Source of the DNA: an uncultured Gammaproteobacteria bacterium
GTDB lineage: Bacteria > Pseudomonadota > Gammaproteobacteria > DRJJ01
Direction: 5' to 3'
NCBI GenBank assembly: GCA_947258795.1
Contig: CAMYJU010000006.1
Location: 86,333 to 150,332 of the forward strand
Length of the DNA stretch: 64,000 bases
In this document: piece after piece, positions 37,086 to 45,941 of the stretch
Layout of the letters: every line of letters starts with the position of its first letter
How positions within the stretch are numbered: position 1 is the stretch's first letter
Translations under genes and position numbers: made by a program
The notes under the pieces: generated by a model
Told to the model about the DNA's origin: nothing
What the model saw: the letters and a program-made list of their open reading frames with translations, nothing else
Database searches by the model: none

Positions 37086-39230
37086 TCACATATACGGAAC
37101 TTTGCAGGCATGAAAAAAATCATAATAATCGATTGCTTCAAGAATACCCTGCGCATGTGCCTGCCCCGCAAAATATATCCTTTCCTGATCCACCAACTGG
37201 GAAAGTTCTTCATGATGTCGGTTACCAACAACTACCGCTAGCATATTGCCTCGCATCATATCTTCGTCCGCCCCTGAACCACCCGCTACAAGAATATGCT
37301 CCAAAGGTATTTCAAGACGTTGAGATATATAGCGTAATGCCTGACCCTTTGAAGCACGAGAAGGAACAATGTCCAGAAACTGACCGAAAGACAACATGAC
37401 ATTAGCTGTGATTTCTTGTTGCCGAAGATAATTAATAATCTCTTCGATGGGTGGCGCCAGTTTCGGATCGTAATAATAAGAAACCTTAAGCGCTGTCTGT
37501 TCTACTATTGGCTGGGGCTTAAGACCATTTATTTTACTAAGTGCGCGCCTTATTCGCTGAGCACTCCAGTCATGATCGACATGATCTGCCCAATAATCAT
37601 CTTCTGTCAGACTCTGCCCATAATGTATGCGTGTCCCAAGACTACTGATCAGGACATCTGGTGTTGGTATGCGATTTTTCTTTATTAATGCTAATGCTGA
37701 ATCTATACGACGACCAGTTGCTATACCAAAAGCGACGCATTTGCGATTCTCTTTAATGACATCAGAGAAGTGTTTTAAAGTCTCTGGATTCCCAACAAGA
37801 TTCTGATCAAGATCTGTAAAAATAGCTCGATCACGATAACGAACTGCCCTGGTAGGACGTTCACTCGGTATAGGATGGTATTTACCTGGTAATTTCTCAA
37901 TCTTTTCAAGATATGTCTTGGCATGGGCTTGCCATGAATAATGCTTTCTAACTCCTTCAATTCCATTGTTGGCCGCCTTGTTCCAGGCATTTTTATCCTG
38001 CAATAATTTCAGCAAGGCTTCGGACATCCCAAGCTTGTCCAAGGGATCAATCAACTCACCGTTCTTGCAGTTTTCAATGATGTCAACCGGACCACCATTC
38101 TCTGTAGCTACAATTGGCAAACCACTGGCTGCCGCCTCCAGTAATGTCAGACCAAAAGGCTCTGTTAGAGCAGGATTAATAAAAACTCCTCCGGATATTG
38201 CAGCTAGCCGGTAGATTGCTGGCACCTCATCTGCACTATGGCTCTTGGGTACAGCAACTTTCCCGTATAAGTTATAACAGTCAATTAACACCAGGATACT
38301 GGTCATAACAGCTTGGGCACCGCTTTCCATATCCCGGATATCATCGCGACTACCTGCGACAATCAGCAAATTGGCAACATTTTGTAATATGCGTGATTCC
38401 CCATACGCCTCAACCAGAGTAAGAATATTTTTACGTTCGTCAGGTCGTGACAGGGCCAATATCAATGGCTTACCGGATTCAGTTAAAAATCGTTGCAACT
38501 CAGCTGCAAAAGATATTTCCTCATTTCCCCGAGGTGGGTGGAACAATGTCAAATCAGTTCCTGGAGGAATGACAGACATACGCTCTGGATCATAATAATT
38601 ATAGAGTCCATACTGCGCTTCAATTTCATTATGCGTGCTGGTAATTACCAGATCTGCATTAGCCAGTATTTCCTCTTCAGCATCGATACGTCTTTCAATA
38701 TTATAAGTATGCTCAATTTCATCGCGCGACAAGCCTCTGGCTAACAAACGTTTACGTTTATCTCGGCCGAGTGAATGGCCCGTATGAATCAATGGCGCTC
38801 CAAGAAGATTAGCTAGGCGAACGCCAACATAGCCAGCATCTGCATAATGACTATGCACCAGATCGGGCATACGAAGTTGTTCGTTGAGCCAGTTGGTCAG
38901 ATTATCCATAAAACTATCAAGATGATCCCACAACTGTTCTTTGGGTAGGTATTCTTCAGGCCCTGCATCAATGCGAACAATCCTGGCCTTCTCTGAAAGT
39001 TCTTCAATAGGGATGGCATAGTCATCACTGACCGTCGCATCAACGATGCGGCGAGTGATCAAATCAACCTGCTCTATGTCATCATGCTCAGCAAGCGCCT
39101 TGGCAAGATCAACCACGTATTTAATCTGCCCACCTGTATCAGCATCGCGACCAAGTTCAAGATTATGGCCACGAACCAGACCATGAATACTTATGAGCAC
39201 CAAATACTTTGCTTTATTAATTATCCTCAT
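37086..39230 (-). CDS. sucrose-phosphate synthase with C-terminal HAD domain
   Basis: 714-residue retaining glycosyltransferase (GT4) that makes sucrose-6-phosphate from UDP-glucose and fructose-6-phosphate. N-terminal half contains GLVRGHNLELGRDADTGGQ (acceptor loop) and HTGHSLGRDKR; donor domain has RPDERKN and the EPFGLTLLE (Glu357, Glu365) signature. A HAD domain follows from about residue 467: DLDQN (Asp473, Asp475) and GIATGR are present, but motif IV reads GGSGADED instead of GDSGND, so phosphatase activity is doubtful. First gene of a three-gene operon; no strong ribosome-binding site at the ATG. Confidence 0.92.
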   Translation of the reverse strand: MRIINKAKYLVLISIHGLVRGHNLELGRDADTGGQIKYVVDLAKALAEHDDIEQVDLITRRIVDATVSDDYAIPIEELSEKARIVRIDAGPEEYLPKEQLWDHLDSFMDNLTNWLNEQLRMPDLVHSHYADAGYVGVRLANLLGAPLIHTGHSLGRDKRKRLLARGLSRDEIEHTYNIERRIDAEEEILANADLVITSTHNEIEAQYGLYNYYDPERMSVIPPGTDLTLFHPPRGNEEISFAAELQRFLTESGKPLILALSRPDERKNILTLVEAYGESRILQNVANLLIVAGSRDDIRDMESGAQAVMTSILVLIDCYNLYGKVAVPKSHSADEVPAIYRLAAISGGVFINPALTEPFGLTLLEAAASGLPIVATENGGPVDIIENCKNGELIDPLDKLGMSEALLKLLQDKNAWNKAANNGIEGVRKHYSWQAHAKTYLEKIEKLPGKYHPIPSERPTRAVRYRDRAIFTDLDQNLVGNPETLKHFSDVIKENRKCVAFGIATGRRIDSALALIKKNRIPTPDVLISSLGTRIHYGQSLTEDDYWADHVDHDWSAQRIRRALSKINGLKPQPIVEQTALKVSYYYDPKLAPPIEEIINYLRQQEITANVMLSFGQFLDIVPSRASKGQALRYISQRLEIPLEHILVAGGSGADEDMMRGNMLAVVVGNRHHEELSQLVDQERIYFAGQAHAQGILEAIDYYDFFHACKVPYM

Positions 39231-39516
39231 AACATTTACAACATAAATAATTTTTGATTATTAATACTACACTAGTGTTGCTTACTTCAGATGGCCTACT
39301 ACTAATTTCTTTGTAGTAACTATAATAAATTAAGCCTGATATTCTAAGGTTTCACTTGACAAGAAATCACTACTTCTTGTTAGTGCTAGCCATTTGCTGA
39401 AATATATTTAATGTCTCCTCAGGGTGGATTCTGCCTATCACAATTATAATATGTGTGTCCGCTTTCAGTATCAAGCAGCCTTTCGATAACACATTAACAA
39501 TAATTGATAATTATTG
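39231..39516. other. AT-rich leader of the sucrose operon
   Basis: No gene seen. On the minus strand it would carry the promoter of sucrose-phosphate synthase, but I could not identify a convincing -35/-10 pair. Confidence 0.3.
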
Positions 39517-39568
39517 GGGGTCAGATAGAAATTGTTTCTAATATTAGAGAATATTGTTCTCTGACCCC
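39517..39568. repeat. family A palindrome, copy 11 (best preserved)
   Basis: 52 bp: GGGGTCAGATAG... CTAATATTAG ...TTCTCTGACCCC. Outer ten bases pair almost perfectly. Lies 25 bp beyond the bfr stop. Confidence 0.85.
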
Positions 39569-39593
39569 GTTTACTGCGTAAATAGAAATCTTT

Positions 39594-40061
39594 TCAGGTC
39601 TGCGACTGCAAATAGTTCTGCAGCCCGATTTTTTCGATCAGACCCAGTTGTTGTTCCAGCCAGTAGGTGTGGTCTTCTTCGGTATCCTTTAGCAGTACTT
39701 CCAGGATCTCACGGGTCTGATAGTCCTTTTCCTGTTCACACAGTGCAATCGCGTCTTTTAACTGCCGGCCAACATCGTATTCCACGGCCAGGTCATTCTT
39801 CAACATGGTCGGTACATCACTGCCAATGTTGAGTGCATCGCGTGAAGCGACATCCGGGGTGCCTTCGAGGAACAGGATGCGTTCGACCAGTGCGGTGGCA
39901 TGGGTCAGTTCTTCTTCGGACTCATGCTTGATGCGCTCATATAGTTTTTCCAGGCCCCAGTCCTGGTACATTCTGGAATGGATAAAGTACTGATCGGCCG
40001 CCGAGAGCTCGTTGGTCAGTAATTTGTTCAGGGTATCGATGACGGTTTGATTGCCTTTCAT
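39594..40061 (-). CDS. bacterioferritin subunit with ferroxidase centre, no haem Met
   Basis: 155-residue bacterioferritin (iron-storage four-helix subunit). Ferroxidase ligands Glu18, Tyr25, Glu51, His54, Glu94 and Glu128/His131 are all present, but position 52, the haem-binding methionine in Bfr, is leucine. Thus this subunit can oxidise iron but probably cannot bind haem with its own residue. It is the second gene of a pair (27-bp gap) with the subunit that shows the opposite losses. Iron release would use Bfd, encoded divergently. Confidence 0.93.
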   Translation of the reverse strand: MKGNQTVIDTLNKLLTNELSAADQYFIHSRMYQDWGLEKLYERIKHESEEELTHATALVERILFLEGTPDVASRDALNIGSDVPTMLKNDLAVEYDVGRQLKDAIALCEQEKDYQTREILEVLLKDTEEDHTYWLEQQLGLIEKIGLQNYLQSQT

Positions 40062-40088
40062 GGATTTTTACTCTTTGTTGATATGGGC

Positions 40089-40556
40089 TTAGGACATGGA
40101 CGACTGCAGGTAGTTCGGCAGGCCAAGGTTCGCGATCAGCTCGTTCTGGGTTTCCAGCCAGTCGATCTGTTCTTCTTTATCTGCCAGCATCGCATCGAGC
40201 ATTTCCCGGCTGACGTAGTCCTGTTGTCCCTCGCAAAAGGTGATCGCGTCGACCAGATCCTGGTGATACGCCTGCTCCATCTGCTGGTCGCACTTCAGCA
40301 TTTCCTGTACATCCTCACCGATCAGCAGTTTGCCCAGATCCTGCAGGTTCGGCAGGCCCTCCAGAAACAGGATGCGTTCGATCAACTCGTCGGCGTTTTT
40401 CATGGCCTTGATCGAGGCCTTGTATTCATGCTCATTGAGCTCGTCAAAGCCCCAGTTTTTGCACATGCGCGCGTGCAGAAAATACTGGTTGATTGCAGTG
40501 AGTTCATTTTTCAATAACTTGTTGAGTTGCTGGTTGATTTTTGGATCTGCTTTCAC
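40089..40556 (-). CDS. bacterioferritin subunit with haem Met52, ferroxidase centre lost
   Basis: 155-residue bacterioferritin. Met52 (haem ligand) is kept, but ferroxidase residues Glu51, His54 and His131 are Ala, Asn and Ile. GTG start with GAGGGTG upstream; GTG AAA GCA matches the usual MK start. With the downstream gene it makes a two-component bacterioferritin in which one chain oxidises iron and the other carries haem. The 420-bp upstream region contains a 150-bp repeat and the Fur-controlled bfd promoter facing away. Confidence 0.92.
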   Translation of the reverse strand: MKADPKINQQLNKLLKNELTAINQYFLHARMCKNWGFDELNEHEYKASIKAMKNADELIERILFLEGLPNLQDLGKLLIGEDVQEMLKCDQQMEQAYHQDLVDAITFCEGQQDYVSREMLDAMLADKEEQIDWLETQNELIANLGLPNYLQSSMS

Positions 40557-40612
40557 GTCTTGGACACCCTCATTTAGTGGTTTTTATGTTTTAAAAAATC
40601 TCTGACTTTGTT

Positions 40613-40762
40613 GTCATTGTGAGCTGGCCTGAACCGCCGAGGCGGCGGTTAGGTTATGCATAATGAATCTCGCAGAGGTTCTATGCTGTAAGCGAGGCGA
40701 TCTCAGTCGATTCACTGCCAACTTTTATGGATTGCCGCGCGGCTATCGCCACTCGCAATGAC
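40613..40762. repeat. 150-bp MITE-like element with GTCATTGYGAG ends
   Basis: Ends GTCATTGTGAG and CTCGCAATGAC are inverted repeats with one mismatch. Interior is non-coding and GC-rich hairpin forming (CCGCCGAGGCGG). A related piece occurs at 41299-41328. Confidence 0.6.
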
Positions 40763-40911
40763 TGCTAGTTTTCAAAAAATCAGAGGTACCTTTAATCGGA
40801 ATCATTTTAGCCAGTATATCGCTATACCGGTACCATGCAAGCTATGTCATTGATTTGACTAGATAATAATATCTTTTTATTTGTGGTTAATAATTATTAA
40901 TAGTAACAGTA

Positions 40912-40941
40912 TTGATAATCATTCTCATTTTCGTCTATAAT
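40912..40941 (+). promoter_or_regulatory. sigma-70 promoter of bfd
   Basis: TTGATA (40912-40917) and TATAAT (40936-40941) are 18 bp apart, 36 bp before the bfd ATG. Confidence 0.7.
40914..40932. promoter_or_regulatory. Fur box over the bfd promoter
   Basis: GATAATCATTCTCATTTTC matches 15 of 19 positions of the Fur consensus GATAATGATAATCATTATC and lies between -35 and -10, so iron-replete Fur would block the promoter. Confidence 0.72.
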
Positions 40942-40976
40942 GACATCAAGTTGAGGAGATTATCGAGATTATCAAT

Positions 40977-41192
40977 ATGTATGTTTGTATTTGTAATGCC
41001 GTGACTGATAAGGACATCCTGAACGCTGCGGATGCGGGCGCGACAACGCTGAAGCATTTGCGCGATGAGCTGAACGTAGCCACCTGCTGTGGCCGCTGCG
41101 CAACCTGTGCGAAAAGATTACTGAAAGAAGCCTGTAGCTTGTCCTGTTCGATTGAACAAAACGATGTGCTGCTGGCGAATGCGGTTGCGTGA
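40977..41192 (+). CDS. bfd: bacterioferritin-associated ferredoxin
   Basis: 71-residue [2Fe-2S] protein of the BFD family. The cluster cysteines Cys4, Cys6, Cys38 and Cys41 are in place (YVCICNAVTD, TCCGRCATC). Bfd reduces haem in bacterioferritin to release stored iron during iron starvation. The gene is divergent from the two bfr genes and has a Fur box over its promoter, consistent with induction when iron is low. GAGGAG lies upstream of the ATG, though 18 bp away. Confidence 0.92.
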   Translation: MYVCICNAVTDKDILNAADAGATTLKHLRDELNVATCCGRCATCAKRLLKEACSLSCSIEQNDVLLANAVA

Positions 41193-41298
41193 TCTGTCAA
41201 CTCAGCACCTGGTATTGACCCCTACCCCCAACTTTCCGATAAGTATAAATGAGATGGTACCTGGGTCCGGACTCGAACTGACACGGTCGCAATGATCG

Positions 41299-41328
41299 AT
41301 GGATTTTATGTCCTGCCGCGCTGCTATG
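41299..41328. repeat. fragment of the 150-bp element
   Basis: ATGGATTTTATGTCCTGCCG with GCTGCTAT resembles the inner part of the element at 40613-40762 (TATGGATTGCCGCGCGGCTA). Confidence 0.4.
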
Positions 41329-41336
41329 GTAAAACC

Positions 41337-41388
41337 GGGGTCAGAGAGCAATTGTTTCTAGTATTAGTGAAAACTGTGTTCTGACCTC
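41337..41388. repeat. family A palindrome, copy 12
   Basis: GGGGTCAGAGAGCAATTG, GTATTAG, then TTCTGACCTC; 52 bp, good symmetry. Confidence 0.8.
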
Positions 41389-41441
41389 ATATATTTCAGC
41401 AAGCCCTTTTCTTTAGCCCCTAGGCATCCCTCCTTCCAGTA

Positions 41442-42080
41442 TTATAATACCTTCTTAGCAAACAGCGTAAATTCTGCATCAGAACTATCACTAAACTTGG
41501 TTTTATCAATGAGTTGAAAGCCAGATTTTTCCAGTGCCAGTTCCAGTTGTCGGGTTGTGAGCAGGTTAATTTTGGGTATGAATCCAAGATGCCCCGCAAA
41601 TCTCAGCACCTTGCCTATTATTTTATTTTTTTCACCAATGCACGCGGTTTCTGAAATAAACAATCCATCGGGTTTAAGCAGATCATGGATACGCTTAAAG
41701 ACGGCATCGACATCTTCGAAAAAATGTAACACATAAAAGGCCGTCACTCCATCAAAACTACCCGGCATGAAACGTTTATCAAACAAGGAGGTTTGTAGAA
41801 ACTCGACATTATCCAGTTTTCGCTCCGCTTTTCTCTGTTCTGCAATGGCGAGTAATTTACGAGAGATATCAATACCTATGACCTGTTTTACCTCGTCTGC
41901 AATATCACTGCATTGCGTACCGGTGCCACAACCGATATCCAGCACAACTTTGTCTGGAATTAGATAGGTTTTTATTTTTTTGATTTTTGTCTCATAGGCC
42001 GGCCTGTCTGGTATAGGTGATGCCGCATACTTAGATGCGACCAGATTCCAGAATTTTTCAGGTGATTTTTTAAAAAGCAT
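41442..42080 (-). CDS. class I SAM-dependent methyltransferase
   Basis: 212-residue methyltransferase with a Rossmann fold: motif I VLDIGCGTGTQCSD, motif II IGIDIS, motif III VEFLQTSLFD and post-motif FYVLHFFEDVDAVFKRIHDLLKPDG. The target is unknown; similar UbiE-like proteins methylate small molecules. No partner genes nearby. Weak ribosome-binding site (AGATAAG). Confidence 0.85.
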   Translation of the reverse strand: MLFKKSPEKFWNLVASKYAASPIPDRPAYETKIKKIKTYLIPDKVVLDIGCGTGTQCSDIADEVKQVIGIDISRKLLAIAEQRKAERKLDNVEFLQTSLFDKRFMPGSFDGVTAFYVLHFFEDVDAVFKRIHDLLKPDGLFISETACIGEKNKIIGKVLRFAGHLGFIPKINLLTTRQLELALEKSGFQLIDKTKFSDSSDAEFTLFAKKVL

Positions 42081-42138
42081 ATACTTATCTATGACATTTT
42101 CATCAATTTTTACTCGAACCCCAAATATTTCTGCCCTA

Positions 42139-43518
42139 TTAACCTAAAGGTTGTTCATCCAAATCACAGATAACAATCCTGTCAAAGATCGCTTGTCGTT
42201 CAGCACTTTCCATCAATTCATGGGCAATGATAAGCCCGGTGGCTGACCAGACCTGGTTGAAATTGGCGCGCCGACCGATGAGATCGCCGTGTCGGCCATC
42301 GTAGTATTCCGGCCAGTTATCCCTTTGCAGCCGCTTGAGCATGATGTTGTGGGTTTGTTGGGCCAGTTCAAAGCGCCCGGTACGCAACGCGGCCGCAACG
42401 AACGGCCAGGCCAGAACTGGCCAGTTACCGCCATTATGATAAGAATAAGGCACGTTCTTGGGGTCACTACCGGTGGAGAACCGCCATTTGTCACCGATCA
42501 TGGCAGGATAGACAATCTTGACCGGCATCTCACCGATCAGCTCGTCCCTGTGGGACTCATACAGGCTCATGATGCCCTGCGATTCGGCCTGGCTGGTGAT
42601 GCCAAACAGGATGGCGAGCAGATTGCCGAGAGCAAAGAAACGAAAATCGATCCGGCCGGGACCAACATTACCTACCAGATAACCGCTACGGTCATTCAGC
42701 CAGCCGTCCATCCAGCCGGGGATGCTCTCTGGATAGACATTGAGAACATTCACCACATTATGGCCAAATTCCTCGGCATAGTAGCGATGCATTTCATTCA
42801 GACGCTTGCGATCCAGCCAGTAATAGGTACGCAAATGATTTTTCAAATCATCGCTGAGAATTTGCAGGTTGTCGATGGTCTTCTGATTCTGGCCGTTGCC
42901 GGTGAGTAGCTCGCGGGCACTCATCAACATGCCAAAGTAAAGGGTCTGGATTTCCAAGGGATAACCGTAGACGGCCATGCGTCGATCAATCATGAAGGCA
43001 GCATCGGGGACCAGTAGCGTGGGCGAGGATTCAAACCCCTCATGCAGGTATAGATCGAGAATGTTGGTAATAGTCTTCTGTATCGCCTCACTTTCTGCGA
43101 AATTGCGATCGCCCGTGGCAACCACATAGGCACGCAGCAAGATCATCCACCACATAGCCGAGTCCACCGGGGTGACGCGGCCGATGGCTCGATCGCCGAA
43201 ATCTGCGATGACCTTTTCTTCACCGTCCTCGGTCACGACATGAAAACTGGCAGGCATCAACCCCAGGGATCGTTTGTGTCCTTTCATGACGTGCTGATGA
43301 CCGCTAAGATGCATGACGGTCTCGAGAAAATTCCGCACGATGTGATGATCGCCGCTTATCAGAAAAACCAGTGCCGAGGGTACAAAGTCACGTACGAAAC
43401 ATTCATTGTAGTTGGCGGCAACCACACCCTCGTCGCAGGCCGCGGCGGTCCCGACAGGCTGGCCCTGGTATTCAATTATCGATCGGTTCAGCAGCTCATA
43501 GGCAGCTTTTATCGGCAT
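42139..43518 (-). CDS. GH100 alkaline/neutral invertase
   Basis: 459-residue family GH100 invertase, which hydrolyses sucrose to glucose and fructose in the cytoplasm at neutral pH. Family motifs: NECFVRDFVPSALVFLI near the N-terminus, TPVDSAMWWMILLRAY (catalytic Asp), WRFSTGSDPKNVPYSYHNGG and NWPEYYDGRHGDLIGRRAN (catalytic Glu). Length equals cyanobacterial InvA. Together with the sucrose operon 3 kb away it gives a complete synthesis and breakdown cycle, fitting a compatible-solute or storage role. Confidence 0.92.
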   Translation of the reverse strand: MPIKAAYELLNRSIIEYQGQPVGTAAACDEGVVAANYNECFVRDFVPSALVFLISGDHHIVRNFLETVMHLSGHQHVMKGHKRSLGLMPASFHVVTEDGEEKVIADFGDRAIGRVTPVDSAMWWMILLRAYVVATGDRNFAESEAIQKTITNILDLYLHEGFESSPTLLVPDAAFMIDRRMAVYGYPLEIQTLYFGMLMSARELLTGNGQNQKTIDNLQILSDDLKNHLRTYYWLDRKRLNEMHRYYAEEFGHNVVNVLNVYPESIPGWMDGWLNDRSGYLVGNVGPGRIDFRFFALGNLLAILFGITSQAESQGIMSLYESHRDELIGEMPVKIVYPAMIGDKWRFSTGSDPKNVPYSYHNGGNWPVLAWPFVAAALRTGRFELAQQTHNIMLKRLQRDNWPEYYDGRHGDLIGRRANFNQVWSATGLIIAHELMESAERQAIFDRIVICDLDEQPLG

Positions 43519-43588
43519 GTTGCTATCGCTCGCTTTGTATTTACAGAGATTTACCGTAGATCAATCCTAAGTTAGATACATCGGAGAA

Positions 43589-43852
43589 TCAACGCCAGTG
43601 TGGGCCAGGTTCAAGTTCTGGTTGAACATTCAGATTACGCCAGATTATGCGCAAGATCACAATGACACCAACGCTAATCCCCGCCGACAAATGGATATGC
43701 AGGGCAACCATGTTCTCAGGTGTCTGTTTTTCGGTAAACCAGTGACGATAGTAAACGGCACAATAGGCAAGTAAAAACAACAAGGCAGTACCCCAATGCA
43801 ACCATCGGGCAAAGCGGCTATAGTCCTGGTCAGTATTTTTATAGTTCATCAT
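43589..43852 (-). pseudogene. N-terminal half of a cytochrome b561
   Basis: 87-residue fragment of a cytochrome b561 family protein (normally about 175 residues). The first two helices are present with the haem-type segment FARWLHWGTALLF and ALHIHLSAGISVGV, but the reading frame stops after PHWR where the third helix should follow, and no homologous sequence continues before the invertase gene. With two of four helices lost it cannot bind haem normally. A deletion is the simplest explanation. Confidence 0.72.
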
Positions 43853-43883
43853 ATATATTTAATATATTTCACTGATCGAATTT

Positions 43884-43934
43884 AAGGTCAGAAAGCACTT
43901 ATTTAAATATAACCGAAAATGATGCTCAGACCTC
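43884..43934. repeat. family A palindrome, copy 13
   Basis: AAGGTCAGAAAGCAC, AAATATAACCGAAAA, then GCTCAGACCTC. Confidence 0.65.
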
Positions 43935-43977
43935 ATTGTATTTCAAACTGGTGATTCACCAAACCTTGTTTTACTAT

Positions 43978-44655
43978 ATGCGAATGGTTCGGTATTCCAC
44001 ACATCACATTAGATTAGTTTCCACCTTACTCACAGCTATGCTCTTGTCGTTAACCGTACACGCAGCGGAGACCGGTTCCAGCCATAACCTGTTTTATCTT
44101 AATAAATTGAGTGACGATTCATTCTTCGTAGGCCGGGCCAATCTGGCTACACGGGATGGCTTCTCGGATACCTTTTTCGGCTACGTCGATGCCAACTATC
44201 GCTATAAGCTGAGTGATCCCTGGTCAATTGAAGTGGGATATCGTCATGCTGTTCTTGAGCTGGGTAATCAATGGCGAGAAGAATACCGGCCTATGCTCGC
44301 ACTTTACTGGCGCAGCATACTGGCCGGAGGTCAATTTTCAAATCGCAACCGCATCGAATTGCGATACTTTGAAGGCAATGCACAAGACCGAGTACGCTAC
44401 CGAAACGAATCGGTATGGACATCGTTAAACACCATTACCGATTACCAAGTCACACCTTTTATTGAAGAAGAGTTTTTTTACGACATTACTAATACTGAAC
44501 TGAATATCAACTGGCTCACTTTTGGTATCTCAAAATTTTGGTCCAAGGGTAAGAAATGGAAGCTAGGTTATCGACTGCAATCGCAAAGATTCAATGGTGA
44601 GTGGGAAAACCGGCATGTACTGGTGACAGGGATAAGCATCTTTTCATTTGATTAA
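43978..44655 (+). CDS. DUF2490 outer-membrane beta-barrel protein
   Basis: About 225-residue exported protein of the DUF2490 family, thought to be an outer-membrane beta-barrel. A signal peptide ends at TVHAAETG; the start is set at MRMVRYSTHH because the 14-codon extension is not signal-like, but no strong ribosome-binding site is seen for either. Alternating hydrophobic strands and C-terminal aromatic residues (GISIFSFD) fit a barrel. Function unknown. Confidence 0.75.
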   Translation: MRMVRYSTHHIRLVSTLLTAMLLSLTVHAAETGSSHNLFYLNKLSDDSFFVGRANLATRDGFSDTFFGYVDANYRYKLSDPWSIEVGYRHAVLELGNQWREEYRPMLALYWRSILAGGQFSNRNRIELRYFEGNAQDRVRYRNESVWTSLNTITDYQVTPFIEEEFFYDITNTELNINWLTFGISKFWSKGKKWKLGYRLQSQRFNGEWENRHVLVTGISIFSFD

Positions 44656-44981
44656 ACTTAAATAACACACAGGGTCAATATTCCGTCACTTCCATGAAGA
44701 TGGGAATCCATCCATCATTTCTTTTTGTATCCCCGACAAAACCTTTCTAGGATGACGACTAGGAATCTGATCTCATTTATCTATATCTACATGACAAGCC
44801 CTACAGAGAAAAATAATACACATGAAACCATAACAAATAAAAAGGAAAAATATATAATGTTTCTGGATACTGGCAGACACTACCTATCTAGCTTTAAGCA
44901 TCTTTGAACGTTTAGCCAGGAAATAACTGCTAAATAAGTTGCATAGGTGCGACCTCATTCATCTGTTATAGACTCTCTTTA
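44656..44981. other. 325-bp convergent intergenic region
   Basis: No supported gene. A 16-codon frame after AAAAAGGAAAAATATATA (start 44858) is too short to call. No clear hairpin terminator was found. Confidence 0.35.
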
Positions 44982-45890
44982 TTACAACTTAAAACACTGC
45001 AAATCATCAGCAAACTGAATGGGCCCACGGTAATGTTGTTTGATAAACTGTGTTGTTTGCATTTCCTTGCCAAGGGTGCGTCGCATACGATGCGAAAGTA
45101 GCAGTTGCCCGACCTTTGCACGTGCTGCAATCTTCCCGATAACCGAGGGTGGCATGTGCAGATTTCGTGCGACACCACCCGTCTGCTCCGGGATTGCATT
45201 ATGCGCCACCAACAAGTCGGCATTGGTGGCCAGTTTGGCGAGCGTATCATAATCGTTATTCATATCCCCACTAAATACGACCGAAAATTTAGCCAGATCG
45301 ACTCGCCATGCCAATGCGGGAATTGGTCCATGATGCACCGGTATCGCTGAGATCCTGTATACCGGTGTCGACAGCACCTTTTGTTTTGCCTTACCGTTGA
45401 CATTTACATTAGAAGGGAGAACTTGATAGCTTTCCGATCCGTTAAGATAGTCGGATAAATATTGAAACGCTCCCTCTGCGTCAAGTAAACGCTGTACAAA
45501 GTTCACCGTCGATGGCATAAGATGATTTCCGGTTGGGCCATAGATGGGCAGGTCACGGTCACGCCCGGTAAAAAACGAGGCCTTAATCAGATAAGGTAAA
45601 TCGGCGCTGTGATCGACATGTAGATGCGTCAACAGTATGACATCGAGATCGTTAACCTGGGCTCCACTTTGTTCAAATCGCAGTAGACTACCGCCGCCCA
45701 TATCCACCAGTACCCGTGCCTTGCCGTTATGCCATATCAGGTATCCAGAAGAGGCACGCTGATCAGTGATCTCCGGACCGCCTGATCCCAACACCTGTAA
45801 CCAGACCCCGTGGTCTCCACATTGTTGCTCTGACCACGCTGGTGTGTGGACCAAAACTATTAGGCAAAAATATAACCAGAACCGGGACAT
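44982..45890 (-). CDS. secreted metallo-beta-lactamase-fold protein, RNase Z/arylsulfatase-like
   Basis: 302-residue periplasmic protein of the metallo-beta-lactamase superfamily. Signal peptide at residues 1-20 (ending PAWSEQ). Metal motif THLHVDHSAD, then VVFSGDMNND and a C-terminal LLSHRM histidine. The fold resembles ribonuclease Z/AtsA-type hydrolases, but the signal peptide argues against RNA. AAGGAAG precedes the ATG. Distinct from the other such protein at 7799-8761. Confidence 0.85.
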   Translation of the reverse strand: MSRFWLYFCLIVLVHTPAWSEQQCGDHGVWLQVLGSGGPEITDQRASSGYLIWHNGKARVLVDMGGGSLLRFEQSGAQVNDLDVILLTHLHVDHSADLPYLIKASFFTGRDRDLPIYGPTGNHLMPSTVNFVQRLLDAEGAFQYLSDYLNGSESYQVLPSNVNVNGKAKQKVLSTPVYRISAIPVHHGPIPALAWRVDLAKFSVVFSGDMNNDYDTLAKLATNADLLVAHNAIPEQTGGVARNLHMPPSVIGKIAARAKVGQLLLSHRMRRTLGKEMQTTQFIKQHYRGPIQFADDLQCFKL

Positions 45891-45941
45891 GTTTAGACTT
45901 CCTTATTATATATTCGAATGATTTTAATTAACCACCGACAG

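Noticed and set aside
39499-39515. Second Fur box (AATAATTGATAATTATT)
   Set aside because: It lies downstream of the bfr pair and in AT-rich spacer, not before any gene start on a matching strand.
42289-42909. 206-codon plus-strand frame
   Set aside because: Antisense to the well-supported GH100 invertase gene.
44725-44907. 60-codon frame in the convergent gap
   Set aside because: No ribosome-binding site at its start and a low-complexity Lys/Thr/Asn-rich product; only AT-rich spacer.
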